Made by a program: the position numbers and the translations under genes. The notes under the pieces were generated by a model, which worked only from the letters and a program-made list of their open reading frames with translations, searched no databases and was not told the origin of the DNA. This document shows positions 1 to 10,559 of a DNA stretch of 64,000 nucleotides, one piece after another (positions within the stretch are counted from its first letter, which is position 1; each line of letters starts with the position of its first letter). The stretch is from Epiperipatus broadwayi (Eukaryota; Onychophora; Udeonychophora; Euonychophora; Peripatidae), in NCBI GenBank assembly GCA_028023455.1, contig JAQFVV010000013.1:13280258-13344257 (forward strand), in the 5' to 3' direction.

Positions 1-660
1 CCAATGTCTACGAAGAGGGTACATGTGCGAATGGCAGAACACATCTGGTTTATATCCGACTTATGCAATAAACATACTTTTAACATTATTACTATGCTGT
101 AATGTCTCAACCATTGAGTTGAAACCTGGCTTATATCTGACTTAAGGAATAAAAATACTTTTAACATTATTATTATGCTGGAATTTCTCAACCGGGGAGT
201 TAAATGAGCCCATGACTTACTCCAATGAGTGTGCATCCTAAAAGATATGGAGTTGCTGCGAATGATAGTATTCATACACTGACCATTTGAATTACGCTAA
301 AACTAGATTTATTATAACTATGCTGGGAATATATACAATCGTGAAATATTCAATATAAAAGTAATTATTTGTCCATTGTATGCTGGGAATATTTCTTCCA
401 GTGGATCAAATGAGCCCAGGACTTTCTTTCTCCCTTGGGATTGCATCCTAGAAAAATATGGGGTCACTGTGAATGGCAGTATTCATCCACTGACCATTCA
501 GCTTACGCTAAAACGAGTTATTATAACTATATGATGTTGGAATTTTTTTCCTGACGAACTGATTTGAAGCTTATCTGAATCCATTTTCCAGGGCACATAT
601 TTATTTTAGATAATGGACTGGGATGACTTCTCCCAGCGTGTTGGATGAGTCCAGAACTTT
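1..660. repeat. diverged direct repeats
   Basis: Two kinds of duplicated segment are visible. A block of about 50 bases containing 'aatacttttaacattatt' and ending in 'tatgctg' occurs near 50-100 and again near 132-180. A longer block (gagcccatgactt, gcatcctaaa, tattcatacactgaccatt, tacgctaaaac) occurs near 201-305 and again near 408-515, so its period is about 205 bases. The copies differ by substitutions and small indels. I recognise no family and see no coding potential. Confidence 0.6.
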
Positions 661-994
661 TCTACCGGACAATCCCTTCCATTTTATGTTCATTATGGGT
701 CTTAAGTAGCCTACATTTAATACTTTCGACCTTTATCTGTACTTCCCCCCTGACTATTAACCTACATAAATCTACACCTACATGAAAAATTATTTTGCAA
801 TATTTTATTATAGATTTCATTTTATTTATTATATGCTTTATTCAATTTTTTCTTTAGATTTCATGAAAAATTATATTTATTAGAGCTGTATTCGATTTAT
901 ATACTTTTATTTTATCACCCTATATTTGATTCTCAAAAAATTCTTAATTTTTCTTATTTATTTAACTCTATTTTCATTTTTGTTATTGATTCTT
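661..994. other. AT-rich spacer, nothing recognised
   Basis: This stretch is very AT-rich with T-runs. I see no conserved reading frame, splice pair or repeat structure in it. Confidence 0.5.
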
Positions 995-1067
995 AAAACA
1001 GTATTGGTTGATTTGACATGCACGCCGCTTGATGGCATTGTTTATGTGCTAAAACACTTAAAAATGC
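995..1067 (+). repeat. outer inverted repeat, left arm of Penelope-like element
   Basis: This block is the reverse complement of about 3142-3220 with few mismatches. Shared words include ttgatggc/gccatcaa and gtgctaaaac/gttttagcac. It marks the left end of the element. Confidence 0.75.
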
Positions 1068-1690
1068 TGTTTACACGGCCAAAGTTTACGACTTATAGAA
1101 CAGTGATGTGCATATTAGCCGTTGCGGGCGTAGATTGCATTGCACACAAATACTATGGCTTGCTGTTGTGCTTTGGACACTATGCAAATGCGCACATTTC
1201 ACAGATCGCTACTGTATCATGTGAAGGTGTATGGAATTCAACTGAACATAATTTGTAATGTGCGTTCAAACTATTGATCTTACACCGTACCTAACATAGT
1301 ATTACATATTAATAATTGTAAGCCCATTACCGCGCTTCCCTACACAGCTTCGAAGGTGAAAACAATTGCAAAAGTGTAGGGACAAGCACAATTTCACAGA
1401 ATTCATGCGAAAAGGCACGTTTACACGAGAACAGCTATGAGACAAATTAAATGGCTGTGGTTACACATTTTGGAAATCAGAAGCTTGGTTTGATCACAGT
1501 ACTGCATCTTTTGGACGATCCTTTGGATTTGTCAAAAACATTGATCCCCGGCCCTGCACAATCCAGCACTATGCGCTGACATTTAGAATGTAATTAAAAA
1601 CTGTAAGTATTCCATTTTAGAAAATAAGATTGGTTCATAAATTGTTTAAAAGTAATTTGAAAAATGTCAACATGCGCTGAAATGTATAAT
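1068..1690 (+). repeat. dispersed repeat, copy 1
   Basis: The segment aligns in the same orientation with about 52600-53390. Shared words include 'atgcaaatgcgcacattt', 'agaagcttggtttgatcac' and 'tttgaaaaatgtcaac'. A small part, near 1590-1640, recurs directly near 3075-3125. The reading frame at 926-1258 runs through it but resembles nothing and is not preserved in the second copy. I treat it as non-coding repeat sequence, possibly part of the Penelope-like family. Confidence 0.7.
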
Positions 1691-1840
1691 ACTTATAATT
1701 GTTAATAAAGAAGAATATATAAATTATTATTAAAGTTTATCCGCTTAACGTTTTCAAGGATCCATGCCTCATAATCTTAACCTTCATAAAATGTATAGTA
1801 AAATATATGCAAATATTCAAATAAGCTAGTATTCACACAC
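1690..1840 (+). repeat. inner inverted repeat, left arm of Penelope-like element
   Basis: The block around gcttaacgttttcaaggatc and aatattcaaataagctagta is the reverse complement of about 2870-3045. High identity over about 150 bases suggests the two arms arose together and are younger than the coding decay. Confidence 0.8.
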
Positions 1841-1868
1841 TTCGAAAACAAGTGGTACACTATGCAAG

Positions 1869-2450
1869 ATGGATGGCCTATGGGCCTTCCTATTAATGGT
1901 ATTCTATCTAGCATTAAATAAATACGAGCTATCAATCATTCCAAAATATCACAATAGCAACCAAGACTTTACATATGTTCGTTATGTAGACGATATTTTT
2001 ATAATAACCTCTAAAGATAATATTTTAAACATACAACGTGATCTACAAAACTCAACCAAACTTTCATTCACCATCACATATAAAAATAATAAAGAACTTA
2101 AATATCTAGACCTCTCTTTATCGAGAAATTGCCATTTAATAGATTACAAAATGATTGTCAAACCATTTGAAATTCGAAGCTGTATCCACCCTAACTCTAA
2201 CTCATCTGTATCGCATAAATTTGCTGGCCTTAATGCATTTTTGTTCAGAAACTTTTATTTATGTAAATATGAGTCAGACAGGAAAGAAAACATAAACAAC
2301 TATATTAAAGCTGTATTAGCAGCAGGGTTCAAATTTAAATCTATTAAAAATAAAATCACTAAATTTCATACTACAATAAACAATAAAGCACCTCGCACCA
2401 ATCTACCAAGAATAATAATTCTTACATTTCTAAAATATCTAACAAACTAA
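1869..2450 (+). pseudogene. Penelope-type reverse transcriptase, C-terminal half, broken
   Basis: The polymerase motif C is clear: YVRYVDDIF about 35 residues into the frame, followed by the downstream RT blocks (KELKYLDLSL, then an HPNSNSSVSHK block like the conserved segment after the fingers and palm in Penelope RTs). Motif B (MGLPINGIL) is visible just upstream in another frame near 1873-1910, so a frameshift separates B from C. Nothing corresponding to RT motifs 1 to A is present, so the protein is N-terminally truncated. In an intact element this enzyme copies the element RNA at a nicked target. The endonuclease remnant follows directly downstream, as expected for RT-EN fusion. It cannot encode a working enzyme. 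Confidence 0.8.
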
Positions 2451-2538
2451 CGAAAGCATTAACCGATAAATTCAACATAACATTTAGAACTCCACTTAAT
2501 TCTAATAGGTTGATTAACAACTCTAAAGACCACATTAG

Positions 2539-2877
2539 TTGATCGTTCACGCCACACATGGTGTACTCCATGGCCTGCCCTCATGCCAGATGTCACGCTA
2601 TATATTTGGTGAAACGAAAGCTACAATCAACACTAGACTGGCTCAACATCTTTACACGTATAACAGAGCTCAGAGGAACAGCAACACAACCTCTGTATTT
2701 TTGGAGCATGCTAAACAATCTGGACACAACTTCACACCTGCCAATCCCATAATATTGTGCTCAGAATTAAACAATCACAAAAGAAAAATAAAGGAGGCAT
2801 TTTACATTAATGGAAACATTCATGCTATTAATAGGAAAGACACTTGCTTCGAAATCTCGAAGATATGGGCTACGTAA
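2539..2877 (+). pseudogene. GIY-YIG endonuclease remnant of Penelope-like element
   Basis: The second half of a GIY-YIG nuclease is readable: YIFGETKATINTRLAQH (the YIG strand followed by the conserved Arg and His), then a distal IKEAFYINGN that supplies the catalytic Glu. The first half of the motif (VYSMACPH) lies in the overlapping frame from 2558, so a frameshift splits the domain. In Penelope-like elements this domain nicks target DNA. The frame ends near the inner right arm of the inverted repeat. Confidence 0.75.
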
Positions 2878-3225
2878 TACTAGCTTATTTGAATATTTGC
2901 ATATATTTTACTATATATTTTATGAAGGCTATGAATATGAGGCATGGATCCTCGAAAACGTTAAGCCGATAAACTTTAATAATAATTTATATTTTCCTCT
3001 TTATTAACATTTATAAATAAGTGTTTTTTGTTACATAATATTGAGAAGTAAAACTATATTTATGAAATGTATAATGTAATTTAAAAATGTAATTATTCCA
3101 TTTTAGAAAATAATGTTTTGCAACGAAACGTTGGGCTGCGTGGATGCCGTTTTTATATGTTTTAGCACTTAAACAACGCCATCAAATGGTGCGCATGTTC
3201 AATCAACCAGTACCCTTAAAACAAA
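2865..3225 (+). repeat. right arm of Penelope-like element
   Basis: This is the inverted partner of the left arm: about 2870-3045 pairs with 1690-1840 and about 3142-3220 with 995-1067. Between them, near 3124-3137, is cgaaacgttggg, a sequence also found beside the hammerhead-like core at 59.1 kb. Confidence 0.75.
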
Positions 3226-4340
3226 AGAAAACTTTATATTTTATTTAATTCGCGATCTTTCCTTTATTTTTCCTATTTTTAAATTGAACGAAGTGTCGAC
3301 TAAATATTTTAAATTGAACAAAATGTTCAAATAAGTCGAAAAAAAAAACCCCCTTAGATCTCTCTAATTCTCACCTGGCTATAAACAACCTCAATAATGA
3401 ATTTATTTATCTTTCTGGCCATTTTTTTCTCTCTACTTTTTAATTACATTATATTTTTAACTATTATTAAGTATTTTGATTCTTAATATTTTAGTTTCTT
3501 TGTTCTTGTCTATTTCTCTTATTATACTGCTCACCGATTTTAACTTTTCTAACTACGCAATTTAGTGTTTAATTTAAATTTTAGTTTCAAACTTTTTTAA
3601 TTATGATTTTAGTTTTTTTTAACTTTGATTATGCTGTGTCAATTTATGGCACTTGCGCACTTATGTTGGATGGAATTTGAACCGGATTCCCCACCAATAT
3701 GTGTTGTTTAACAGGGTTTAAATGCCTTTTATAATATTTTTAGGAATCTAAACGACTCTTATTTTTTATTGACTATTTAAACATTAGTAAGTTTAACATT
3801 TACTTTAGTACTACGGGAACAGATCCTCCCTTCAAGCAGACGAGAATACCATTAATAGCATAGCCATGCTATGCAAAGCATAACATGATCACATTTCCAG
3901 ATCGTGGACCACCTTGTCTGCTGGATTCAAACCCCTACCATCCAAAGCATTTTATTTGTTTTGAGAATCAACCTCAGGTGCCAGCCAACCAGAGATTTTA
4001 GTCAGCATGCTTTGGATGACAGGCACACATCCACATTTGAAATATCCCATGATGAGCTCGTACTCTGTCTCAGAGTCCAGTACATTTGACATATAAAAAA
4101 ACTATACTCTTAAAATAATGGTGATGCAGTGACAAGAGAGAGAATAGACAAACTAATACTTAAGCAAACATTATTATTTATTTATGCACACACATATACT
4201 TAATATAACGTAATAAATTTTTATATAACAAAATATAAATGATCACTTTAGGCTATAGTTATAATAGTCCTTCGTTAAAGTTTATTTCATTTAAAACCAA
4301 GTGTCTATTTAGTTATTTAAAATATCTTTACCTAGGTTTT
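3226..4340. other. AT-rich flank; possible tRNA-derived SINE trace
   Basis: Most of this stretch is T-rich and without recognisable content. Bases about 3840-4090 are less AT-rich. They contain a - strand box resembling a pol III B box (gggtttgaatcc, rc of 3927-3938) and the dyad agcatagccatgctatgc, but no convincing A box or tail. Nothing else is seen. Confidence 0.3.
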
Positions 4341-4344
4341 CATT

Positions 4345-4720
4345 TATGTGTATTTTCCAACCGGTTGGCCTCTTGATTCCATCGATGGTTCCAGGGCTTG
4401 TCTTCATTTCTTTGGCTCAACAATTGGGGAGGAGTATGCGGCAGTGTCTCCTTTAGGACATAGGCATTTGCTTCGGGCATTGGCTCGACGCAAGTAAAGC
4501 AGAAGCCATCGGGGTCTAAAGCTGTCGGATACTCCTATGATTGTTCTGCAACTTCTGCATTGATGTTGACTGCATCAGTAATTGCCTGGCTTACTACTGC
4601 ATTTACACTTTCTGAATATTCTGCATTGTCTAAACTGAATAATAATCCGAACTGACTGGAATGAATTACAAAATCAATGGTGGAATGATCTATCCGCTAG
4701 CAAACCAGACTGAATTACAG
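4345..4720 (-). pseudogene. unidentified coding-like fragment, one internal stop
   Basis: Read on the - strand from about 4708 down to 4355, one frame stays open for about 115 codons apart from a single TAG. Its composition is unlike the surrounding AT-rich DNA: it is rich in Ala, Glu, Pro and Asn and contains the stretches AVVSQAITDAVNINAEVAEQ and YPTALDPDGFCFTCVEPMPE. The local base composition is clearly more GC-rich than its flanks, which suggests an inserted or formerly coding segment. I do not recognise the family. It could be a retroelement gag or transposase remnant, or a retrocopy of a host exon. Confidence 0.4.
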
Positions 4721-6684
4721 ATTACATTCCCAACTGGATAACAATAAGCCATAGCGGCTTTATATACTTTTTTCTCTTCCATTGTTTTAATTTATCATTA
4801 TTTTTAATTTGATTACAACTCAAATCTGTTTTTCTTAATTAATTATTTTTACATTTGGTTTAATCTAATCTTTTGCTTAGATTAATATACTATCTCATTG
4901 ATAATTTAAATAGTTTTTAATTAATTCATTTATTAATTACAATTCTTATCAGCCAGCCTTCTTTTAAAATTAATTACATTTGCAAAAGTTTTCTTTTACA
5001 AATAAAAAATTTTATTCTGATTTTTCATATTTACTTATTTTTTAAAAAGGAGATAGTTTTTAAATCTTTTGATTTTAGATTATCCCCCAGCCCTCTCAAT
5101 ACTAAAACTTTATTTTTTTTTAACAGAAAATATAACAAACTTTTTTTTGATTTTTACAAAACTACATTTTAAACAAAAGAAAACTACTCTAAAAACATAT
5201 CTCCTTTTTCTATTTTTGTTTCTATTAATAATTTAATTATTTATTTTTAAATTATAAACATGTAACGCTATATATGTAGTTTTATACATATATCGCTCAT
5301 TAGCGTTGCATTATAATAATAAAGCATGTTGAACATGGACATTACATGCGTAATTTAACATGCTTAGTAGAAGAAATGTGTGAACAAATTTTTGTTTGTT
5401 GTTTCTTTTAATTAAACACATTTTGAACCATAGCTGGTTATAGCTTATTTTTTTCTTTCATTTTTAGTAAATGCATATCATTCTTGAGATTGTTTGTGTT
5501 GAAATATTAAATAGTTCAGCAATTTTGGGCCCAGTAGTCCAGTTAATTGGGACACAATTTTTTTTTTTTTGCAGTTTCAACTTTTTGTCAGATACTTCTT
5601 ATCATCTCTTTAGGATTACATATATAAGAAAACATTTTCTATCTATTGTATTTCTATTATTTTATCGATTTTTGTTGTATCTGTGCATGTATATATATAT
5701 ATATAAATATTTGTGAGATTATATATTTATACATATATGAATTTAGACATCTTTTATAAATATTTATCACTGACAGATTTTTTTGTAATATGAGAAATTA
5801 TAAATTATCAGATTTTTTATTCTGATCTTTGGGAAACATTTTTTCAGAATGAAGCAGCAGATAAATTATTTTTTTCATATGACAAGAACACTTATTAAAG
5901 ACAAATAGATATATTGGTGTATATTGTAAACATCTTCAAATAATATGCATACATTAATATCAAGATGAGAGACATCTAAATATAATGCTTTTATAGATTT
6001 TTTTTTTGTCATTTTTCTGCTTTTATTTTGTTTTATTAGTAAGGAATTAAAAGAACACAAAGTGTTTAAAATACTATGTAGCTTGATATTCTTACATATT
6101 TGGTTCAACTTTGTTCTTTTTTTCCTGTCAGTTTTTTTTTTTTTTTTTGCATAAAAGGCCAATCTCTATTTTAAGCTTTTTACTCCTTAGCACATATCAT
6201 GTGATTTTTAGGTTTAATACATCTTTAATTTTTTTTAAATTTCTTTTTTGTTATTTTCAACATCTTTCTTTTTGTTAAACTCTTGAATCATATATTGATT
6301 TTGCAATGAATAAATAAATATATTAATTAAGACTAAATGACATTGTTTGTTATGATAACCATAATATATGCCACCAGTGTCTTTATTGCTTTGTAATATT
6401 CTGGTTAAAATCTTTATTCTTTATATAATGCCATGAAAGTTTAATATAGTGTAATTTTTTATTCTCAACTGAACTCTTAATGTTTACTATTGCCACTATT
6501 CATTTAGACTACAAGTTACTAAAGTCTGGAGTTGATTAGAAAAATTATTTTAGTTAATGGCTGAAAGATTATATATTTGATATTTTTAATTTGTAGAGAA
6601 AGTTCAGCTTTGTTGATTTTTTGAGACTGTGCGATCTTGCCTAAAGGATTCTATGATTTGGCTAGATTAGAATCTGAATCAGTA
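4721..6684. other. AT-rich sequence, nothing coding
   Basis: The stretch contains T-runs, a TA microsatellite near 5690-5705, and a hairpin-capable inverted repeat at about 5264-5307 (aacgct/agcgtt and atatatgta/tacatatat). Short frames here have the residue bias of random AT-rich DNA. Confidence 0.5.
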
Positions 6685-6692
6685 GTCTAGAA
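6685..6692. repeat. target site duplication, left
   Basis: gtctagaa, identical to 8205-8212 on the other side of the hAT element. Confidence 0.9.
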
Positions 6693-8204
6693 CAGTGTTT
6701 CCCAACCTGTGGTACGCGTACCACTGGTGGTACGCGAGTTGCTGGTTGGTGGTACACGAAAAATAATCAATAATGGCGGACATAAAAAATAAAAAAAATT
6801 AAATCATAAAAATATCATAGAAACGTTTTTTCCTATAATTCATAAAAATTATTTTAATGAATAATATTATACAGTAAAGTTGTTAATATGTACAGTCGAT
6901 GATCGAAAATCCAGCAATTGATATCGTTTTTTTTTTTTTTTTTTTTGGAGTGCATTTTTAAATTTAGCCGTTAGCCACGAGTAACTTGAGATGTCGCCCG
7001 CCACTGTTGTGATAGTGCTGCACTCTCATTCACTTCACCGCATGGCTTACAAGTGACAGGTTATTGTTTGTGATTGTATCGTCTTTGTTTATTAAAATTC
7101 TTTGATCCCTATATAACCTGCTTATTCGAACTTAGACAAGAAGCACAGGTTTTTTTTTAGACAATCCTTTTGATCTCTCTTCGAAATTGTATGATTTTGA
7201 TTGGCTTCAGGTGCTTGCATATTTATCTGATATTTTTTGCAAATAAATGAACTTAAATTTGACACTTCAGAATAACTCGATAACGATCTTTAATGTTAAT
7301 GATAAAATTGAAAGTATGATTAAGAAATTAGATTTTTGGAAACAGTGTATTGAAAACAATCAACCGGAAAGATTGAAACTCTACATATTTTTTTGTTTGA
7401 AAATAAGGTTAGTCTGTCTCAAGATATACAGAAAATATAATAGCACATTTAACAGGATTAAAATTGTCTTTCATGGAATATTTTCCAAAACCCGAAAACA
7501 CAAATGATAAGTGGATTTCAAACCCCTTCTATGAAGAAAATTTAGAAAAAGCTACATCATTATCAATAAAAGAGAAAGAAAATTTAATAGAATTATCGAC
7601 ACAATCTAATTAATTTTGGTTAAACATTAAAGAATATGAACAGTTCTCTGAGAAAGCTCTTAAATTATTATTACCATTTACTAGTATGGAATTAGTAGAA
7701 AGAGCTTTTTCTTCATATATATTTTTTAAAAAAAAGTATTGAAACAGATTGAATGCAGCTGTAGACTTAAGGGTAATCTTGCATCTTCTGAACCAAATTT
7801 CAAAAAATTATGTTCTTGAAACAAGCACAAGGATCTCATTAAATTTATTTTATAAAAACATTTGATTATGATAAAAAAATATATTAATTGGGTTTTTATA
7901 ATTTTGTGTTTTTATTAAAACCATTTATTAGTAAATGAAATACGACAAAATAGTAGATAAATATGATACTTTGAACAAACACATACATATATGTTACAGT
8001 GAGTTTATAATCCAGCATGATGTATGTAATTTGTCTCATTATGTGATGTGAATACATGGTCACCCTATAATATGTATAATGCAAATAAAATAACACATTC
8101 CCAATAACAAATTTCACAAAATACAATCATTTTTACGAAGTGGTACAATTTAGCATGATATACTACCAAGTGGTACGTGAGCCAAAAAAGGTTGGGAAAT
8201 GCTG
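6693..8204 (+). mobile_element. internally deleted hAT transposon with intact 8-bp TSD
   Basis: Terminal inverted repeats are clear: the left end starts CAGTGTTTCCCAACC and the right end, read inward, CAGCATTTCCCAACC. Both are followed by GGTACG/GTACCAC-rich subterminal motifs (tggtacgcg on the left, ccaagtggtacgtg on the right). The 8 bases gtctagaa flank it exactly on both sides (6685-6692 and 8205-8212), the hallmark of hAT insertion. Only the C-terminal part of a ZBED5-like transposase remains, and the 5' leader joins it directly. The copy is therefore a deletion derivative, about 1.5 kb long. Confidence 0.93.
7247..7835 (+). pseudogene. hAT (ZBED5-like) transposase, C-terminal remnant
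   Basis: The frame from 7247 gives LNLTLQNNSITIFNVNDKIE and IKKLDFWKQCIE, the block that in ZBED5/GTF2IRD2-type transposases precedes the C-terminal domain. After a frameshift near 7480 the hAT dimerisation domain is readable: FWLNIKEYEQFSEKALKLLL, then PFTSMELVERAFSS and a KKYxNRLNAAVDLRV block ending near 7775. Stops at 7612 and 7740 interrupt it. The zinc-finger BED domain and the catalytic N-terminal two thirds are missing, so the product is non-functional. It lies in + orientation between the element's inverted repeats. Confidence 0.85.
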
Positions 8205-8212
8205 GTCTAGAA
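8205..8212. repeat. target site duplication, right
   Basis: gtctagaa, identical to 6685-6692. Confidence 0.9.
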
Positions 8213-8674
8213 AAATATTTTGCCCCAGTTTAAAGAATTCTGGTTAGAAATAGAGAAAAATACTATATAAATCTTCATTTGGATCTGAATTAACTTATCA
8301 TAACTAACCATTTCTCTTTCAAATACTTTAAATGAACTTTTTAACAAAGTTTTAAATTACACATTTTTCTGTTCTAACTTTTTTTATTTTAAAATTCACT
8401 AAGATAGAATTGTCTAAAAAAAAATTTATTTTTATATTTTACTACTAATTCATCTACTAGTATATTTGAGGCAAATTAGTTTGCTAATTTTATTCTAGCA
8501 TCTAGTTTTTGAAATTGCTTCAGATTTCAAGGCCAAACAAATGTTTACTATAATGAAATAATCTTGTAAGAAGTCACTGAAGTACACTTACTGAAAAATT
8601 TAAGACATTATTTGCTTCTTATTATGTCAAATAATTTCTTATTAGTTTACAGTGTTGTATATTGATTTACTGGG
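8213..8674. other. AT-rich spacer between two elements
   Basis: No coding or repeat structure is seen between the hAT target duplication and the left Gypsy LTR. Confidence 0.5.
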
Positions 8675-9145
8675 TGCTAGTGGCTGAGAGGTTATTCCAG
8701 CAATCAAAATAAAATAAGTAATATAAAGGTTTTTAGCAATCAAATAATAAAAATAAATAATATGAGATTCCATTTGGGGCCTTCGGTCGGGCACTGCACT
8801 GGGATTTGACTCATCTGTTGGAAATATCAGTTTTTGTGCTCCTGTTAGGTTGCTTTAGTTCTCCTGCTTGACATTCTATTGCCTTGAACTTAGGTCCGAC
8901 TGATCTGAATAGATTGGGGGGGGGGATTTATAGTATGAGTTTCTATTGTTTTCTAAACTATATATTTAATTAATAAATTTTCTAAATTCCAAAGATTATC
9001 TTTAAGAAAAATCCAATTACAGGTGTAATTAGTTTTTTTTTTATCAGATAAATTTGTAACTAATTCCCTGAGGAATTTTTTTTAAATTTGACAGAATTAT
9101 TTTAACGTATACATTTTTTTTTAACCAAAATTTATATATGTAGCA
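8675..9145 (-). repeat. 3' LTR of Gypsy 1
   Basis: It aligns with 12968-13482. Shared words include gaggttattccagca, aataataaaaataaataat and atttgactc-tctgttggaaat. On the element strand it begins TGCTACAT and ends near CTAGCA. It is shorter than its partner by about 45 bases. Confidence 0.85.
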
Positions 9146-9162
9146 CTCCTCCCCTTTACTTT
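9146..9162 (-). promoter_or_regulatory. polypurine tract of Gypsy 1
   Basis: On the - strand AAGTAAAGGGGAGGAG lies directly against the TG of the 3' LTR, the expected place for the primer of plus-strand synthesis. It supports the orientation given to the element. Confidence 0.8.
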
Positions 9163-9852
9163 AGAGAACTATGATTTTTCTCTCAAATCATATAGTCTTT
9201 AACATAGCTAAATGTCTTCCATAATCCTTGAGGTTTATACTTTTCTGTTTTAAGATTATTTTCCTCATATGTGATTGCTTCCCTTATATTTTTGCCATCT
9301 GTGCATCCTGTATTTAATCCTTTTCTTTCTTCAGTCATTTGGTCTTTTTTTTTTTCTTCACTAAACTTAATTTATTCTTATATAGGAGGGTAAACTATTA
9401 TTTGTTATTCACTGCTTTATATGATTTGTATGGTGAAGGAATATGCCCACTTCTGATTCTATGAGAACAATTTTATTTGAAAGTACTTTCATCACCGTGC
9501 CTGGTAACCTCTTTTTCTTTAGGGAATCTCTGATCCAAATGTTGTGGTCCACTATGAATTCTTTGCATTCGTCTGTCACAAGTTTTTTAGAATCAAGTTG
9601 TGGGCATAAATAGTGATAGTTTTATTCTTAGTTTTCAGCCTAGTAATTTTTCTGCTGGTAAAATCACTGCTGATGCTATGGGTGTAGAGTGCTAGTATAG
9701 CATTACTGTCTGAAGAATTTCATGGATTTGAAGAAACTGACTTATTAAGGGTTTGCTTTGCCTGGTGTACAGCCTTTTCAACTAGTTTATTTGATCCTTG
9801 ATGTAAGGTGGAGTACAAATGTGTTTGATATCCTAGTCATTTATATAAAGTC

Positions 9853-10260
9853 TTAAAATTGTTTTGAAGTAAGATCAGAACCATTATCTGTTAGTAGGCT
9901 TTTTGGTGTTCTATGAAAAACAAAAATCTCTTTAAGAGTTGATATTGTTTCATTGGTCTTTGTATTTTTAACCAGTCTAAATTTTATCCAGTTAGAATAT
10001 GATTCTATCATGATTGAAAATAAATGTTCTCTGAAGGGCTTTGTATGGTCCATGTGGACTCGTTGCCACGGTTTAATTTCAATTGGTAGTGAAGTATATG
10101 TTTGCTGTTTGTGGTTTGCATTTGTCTGGCATTTTATGGTGTTTTTAATATCTTTACTACATAGGAATGTACCAAAGTCTTGGCTCATACAATTCCTGGA
10201 CGTCCATCATGGATCAATTTTAAAACTTCTAGGCCACCTTGAATTGGTATGATCACTCGA
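9853..10260 (-). pseudogene. integrase core remnant, Gypsy 1
   Basis: The frame at 9853-10188 reads PWQRVHMDHTKPFREH, with the first catalytic Asp, then SYSNWIKFRLV and, near its end, SLLTDNGSDLTSKQF with the second catalytic Asp. The spacing fits the DD35E core of Ty3/Gypsy integrases; the Glu should lie just beyond the frame end. The H2C2 zinc finger is expected at about 10.3-10.5 kb but is degraded. The enzyme inserts the cDNA into host DNA; this copy is truncated by stops. Confidence 0.85.
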
Positions 10261-10559
10261 TTATTCTATTAGTATACATCCCTTATTTATTGACATTTAG
10301 TCTCGTAATTTCTAGAATGCCACTGGAAGATTGCTGTATTAATTTTACCATCCATTATATATCCACTTACTTGACTCATATCCATCATCTGCTTTAATCC
10401 ATTTTGCTACCATCTTGCTATTCAAAATATTTGATTCCTATGTATATATAATTTATGGAAATCTGTACTGTGATAGTTTTTTCATTATCATATTGCATCA
10501 GCATGTGTTATAAGACTGCCTTTCCTGTATTCAAATGTATAATTATATCCGGATAATAT

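Larger units (their letters stand above)
995..3225 (+). mobile_element. Penelope-like element with inverted terminal arms
   Basis: The element is defined by inverted arms around reverse transcriptase and GIY-YIG endonuclease remnants. Bases about 995-1067 are the inverted complement of about 3142-3220, and about 1690-1840 of about 2870-3045. Penelope-like elements are known to carry terminal repeats in direct or inverted arrangement and to encode RT fused to GIY-YIG endonuclease, so architecture and coding content agree. A segment of about 620 bases (1068-1690) lies inside the left arm with no inverted partner; its relative is at 52.6-53.4 kb. The coding part is broken by frameshifts and lacks the N-terminal half of the RT, so the copy is dead. 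Its position upstream of the first visible host exon suggests intron or 5' flank. Confidence 0.8.

Noticed and set aside
926-1258. 110-codon open frame
   Set aside because: It runs through a repeat whose second copy at 52.6 kb does not keep the frame; no homology recognised.
3900-4090. Possible SINE with B box gggtttgaatcc
   Set aside because: No convincing A box, tail or target duplication; recorded only as a trace.
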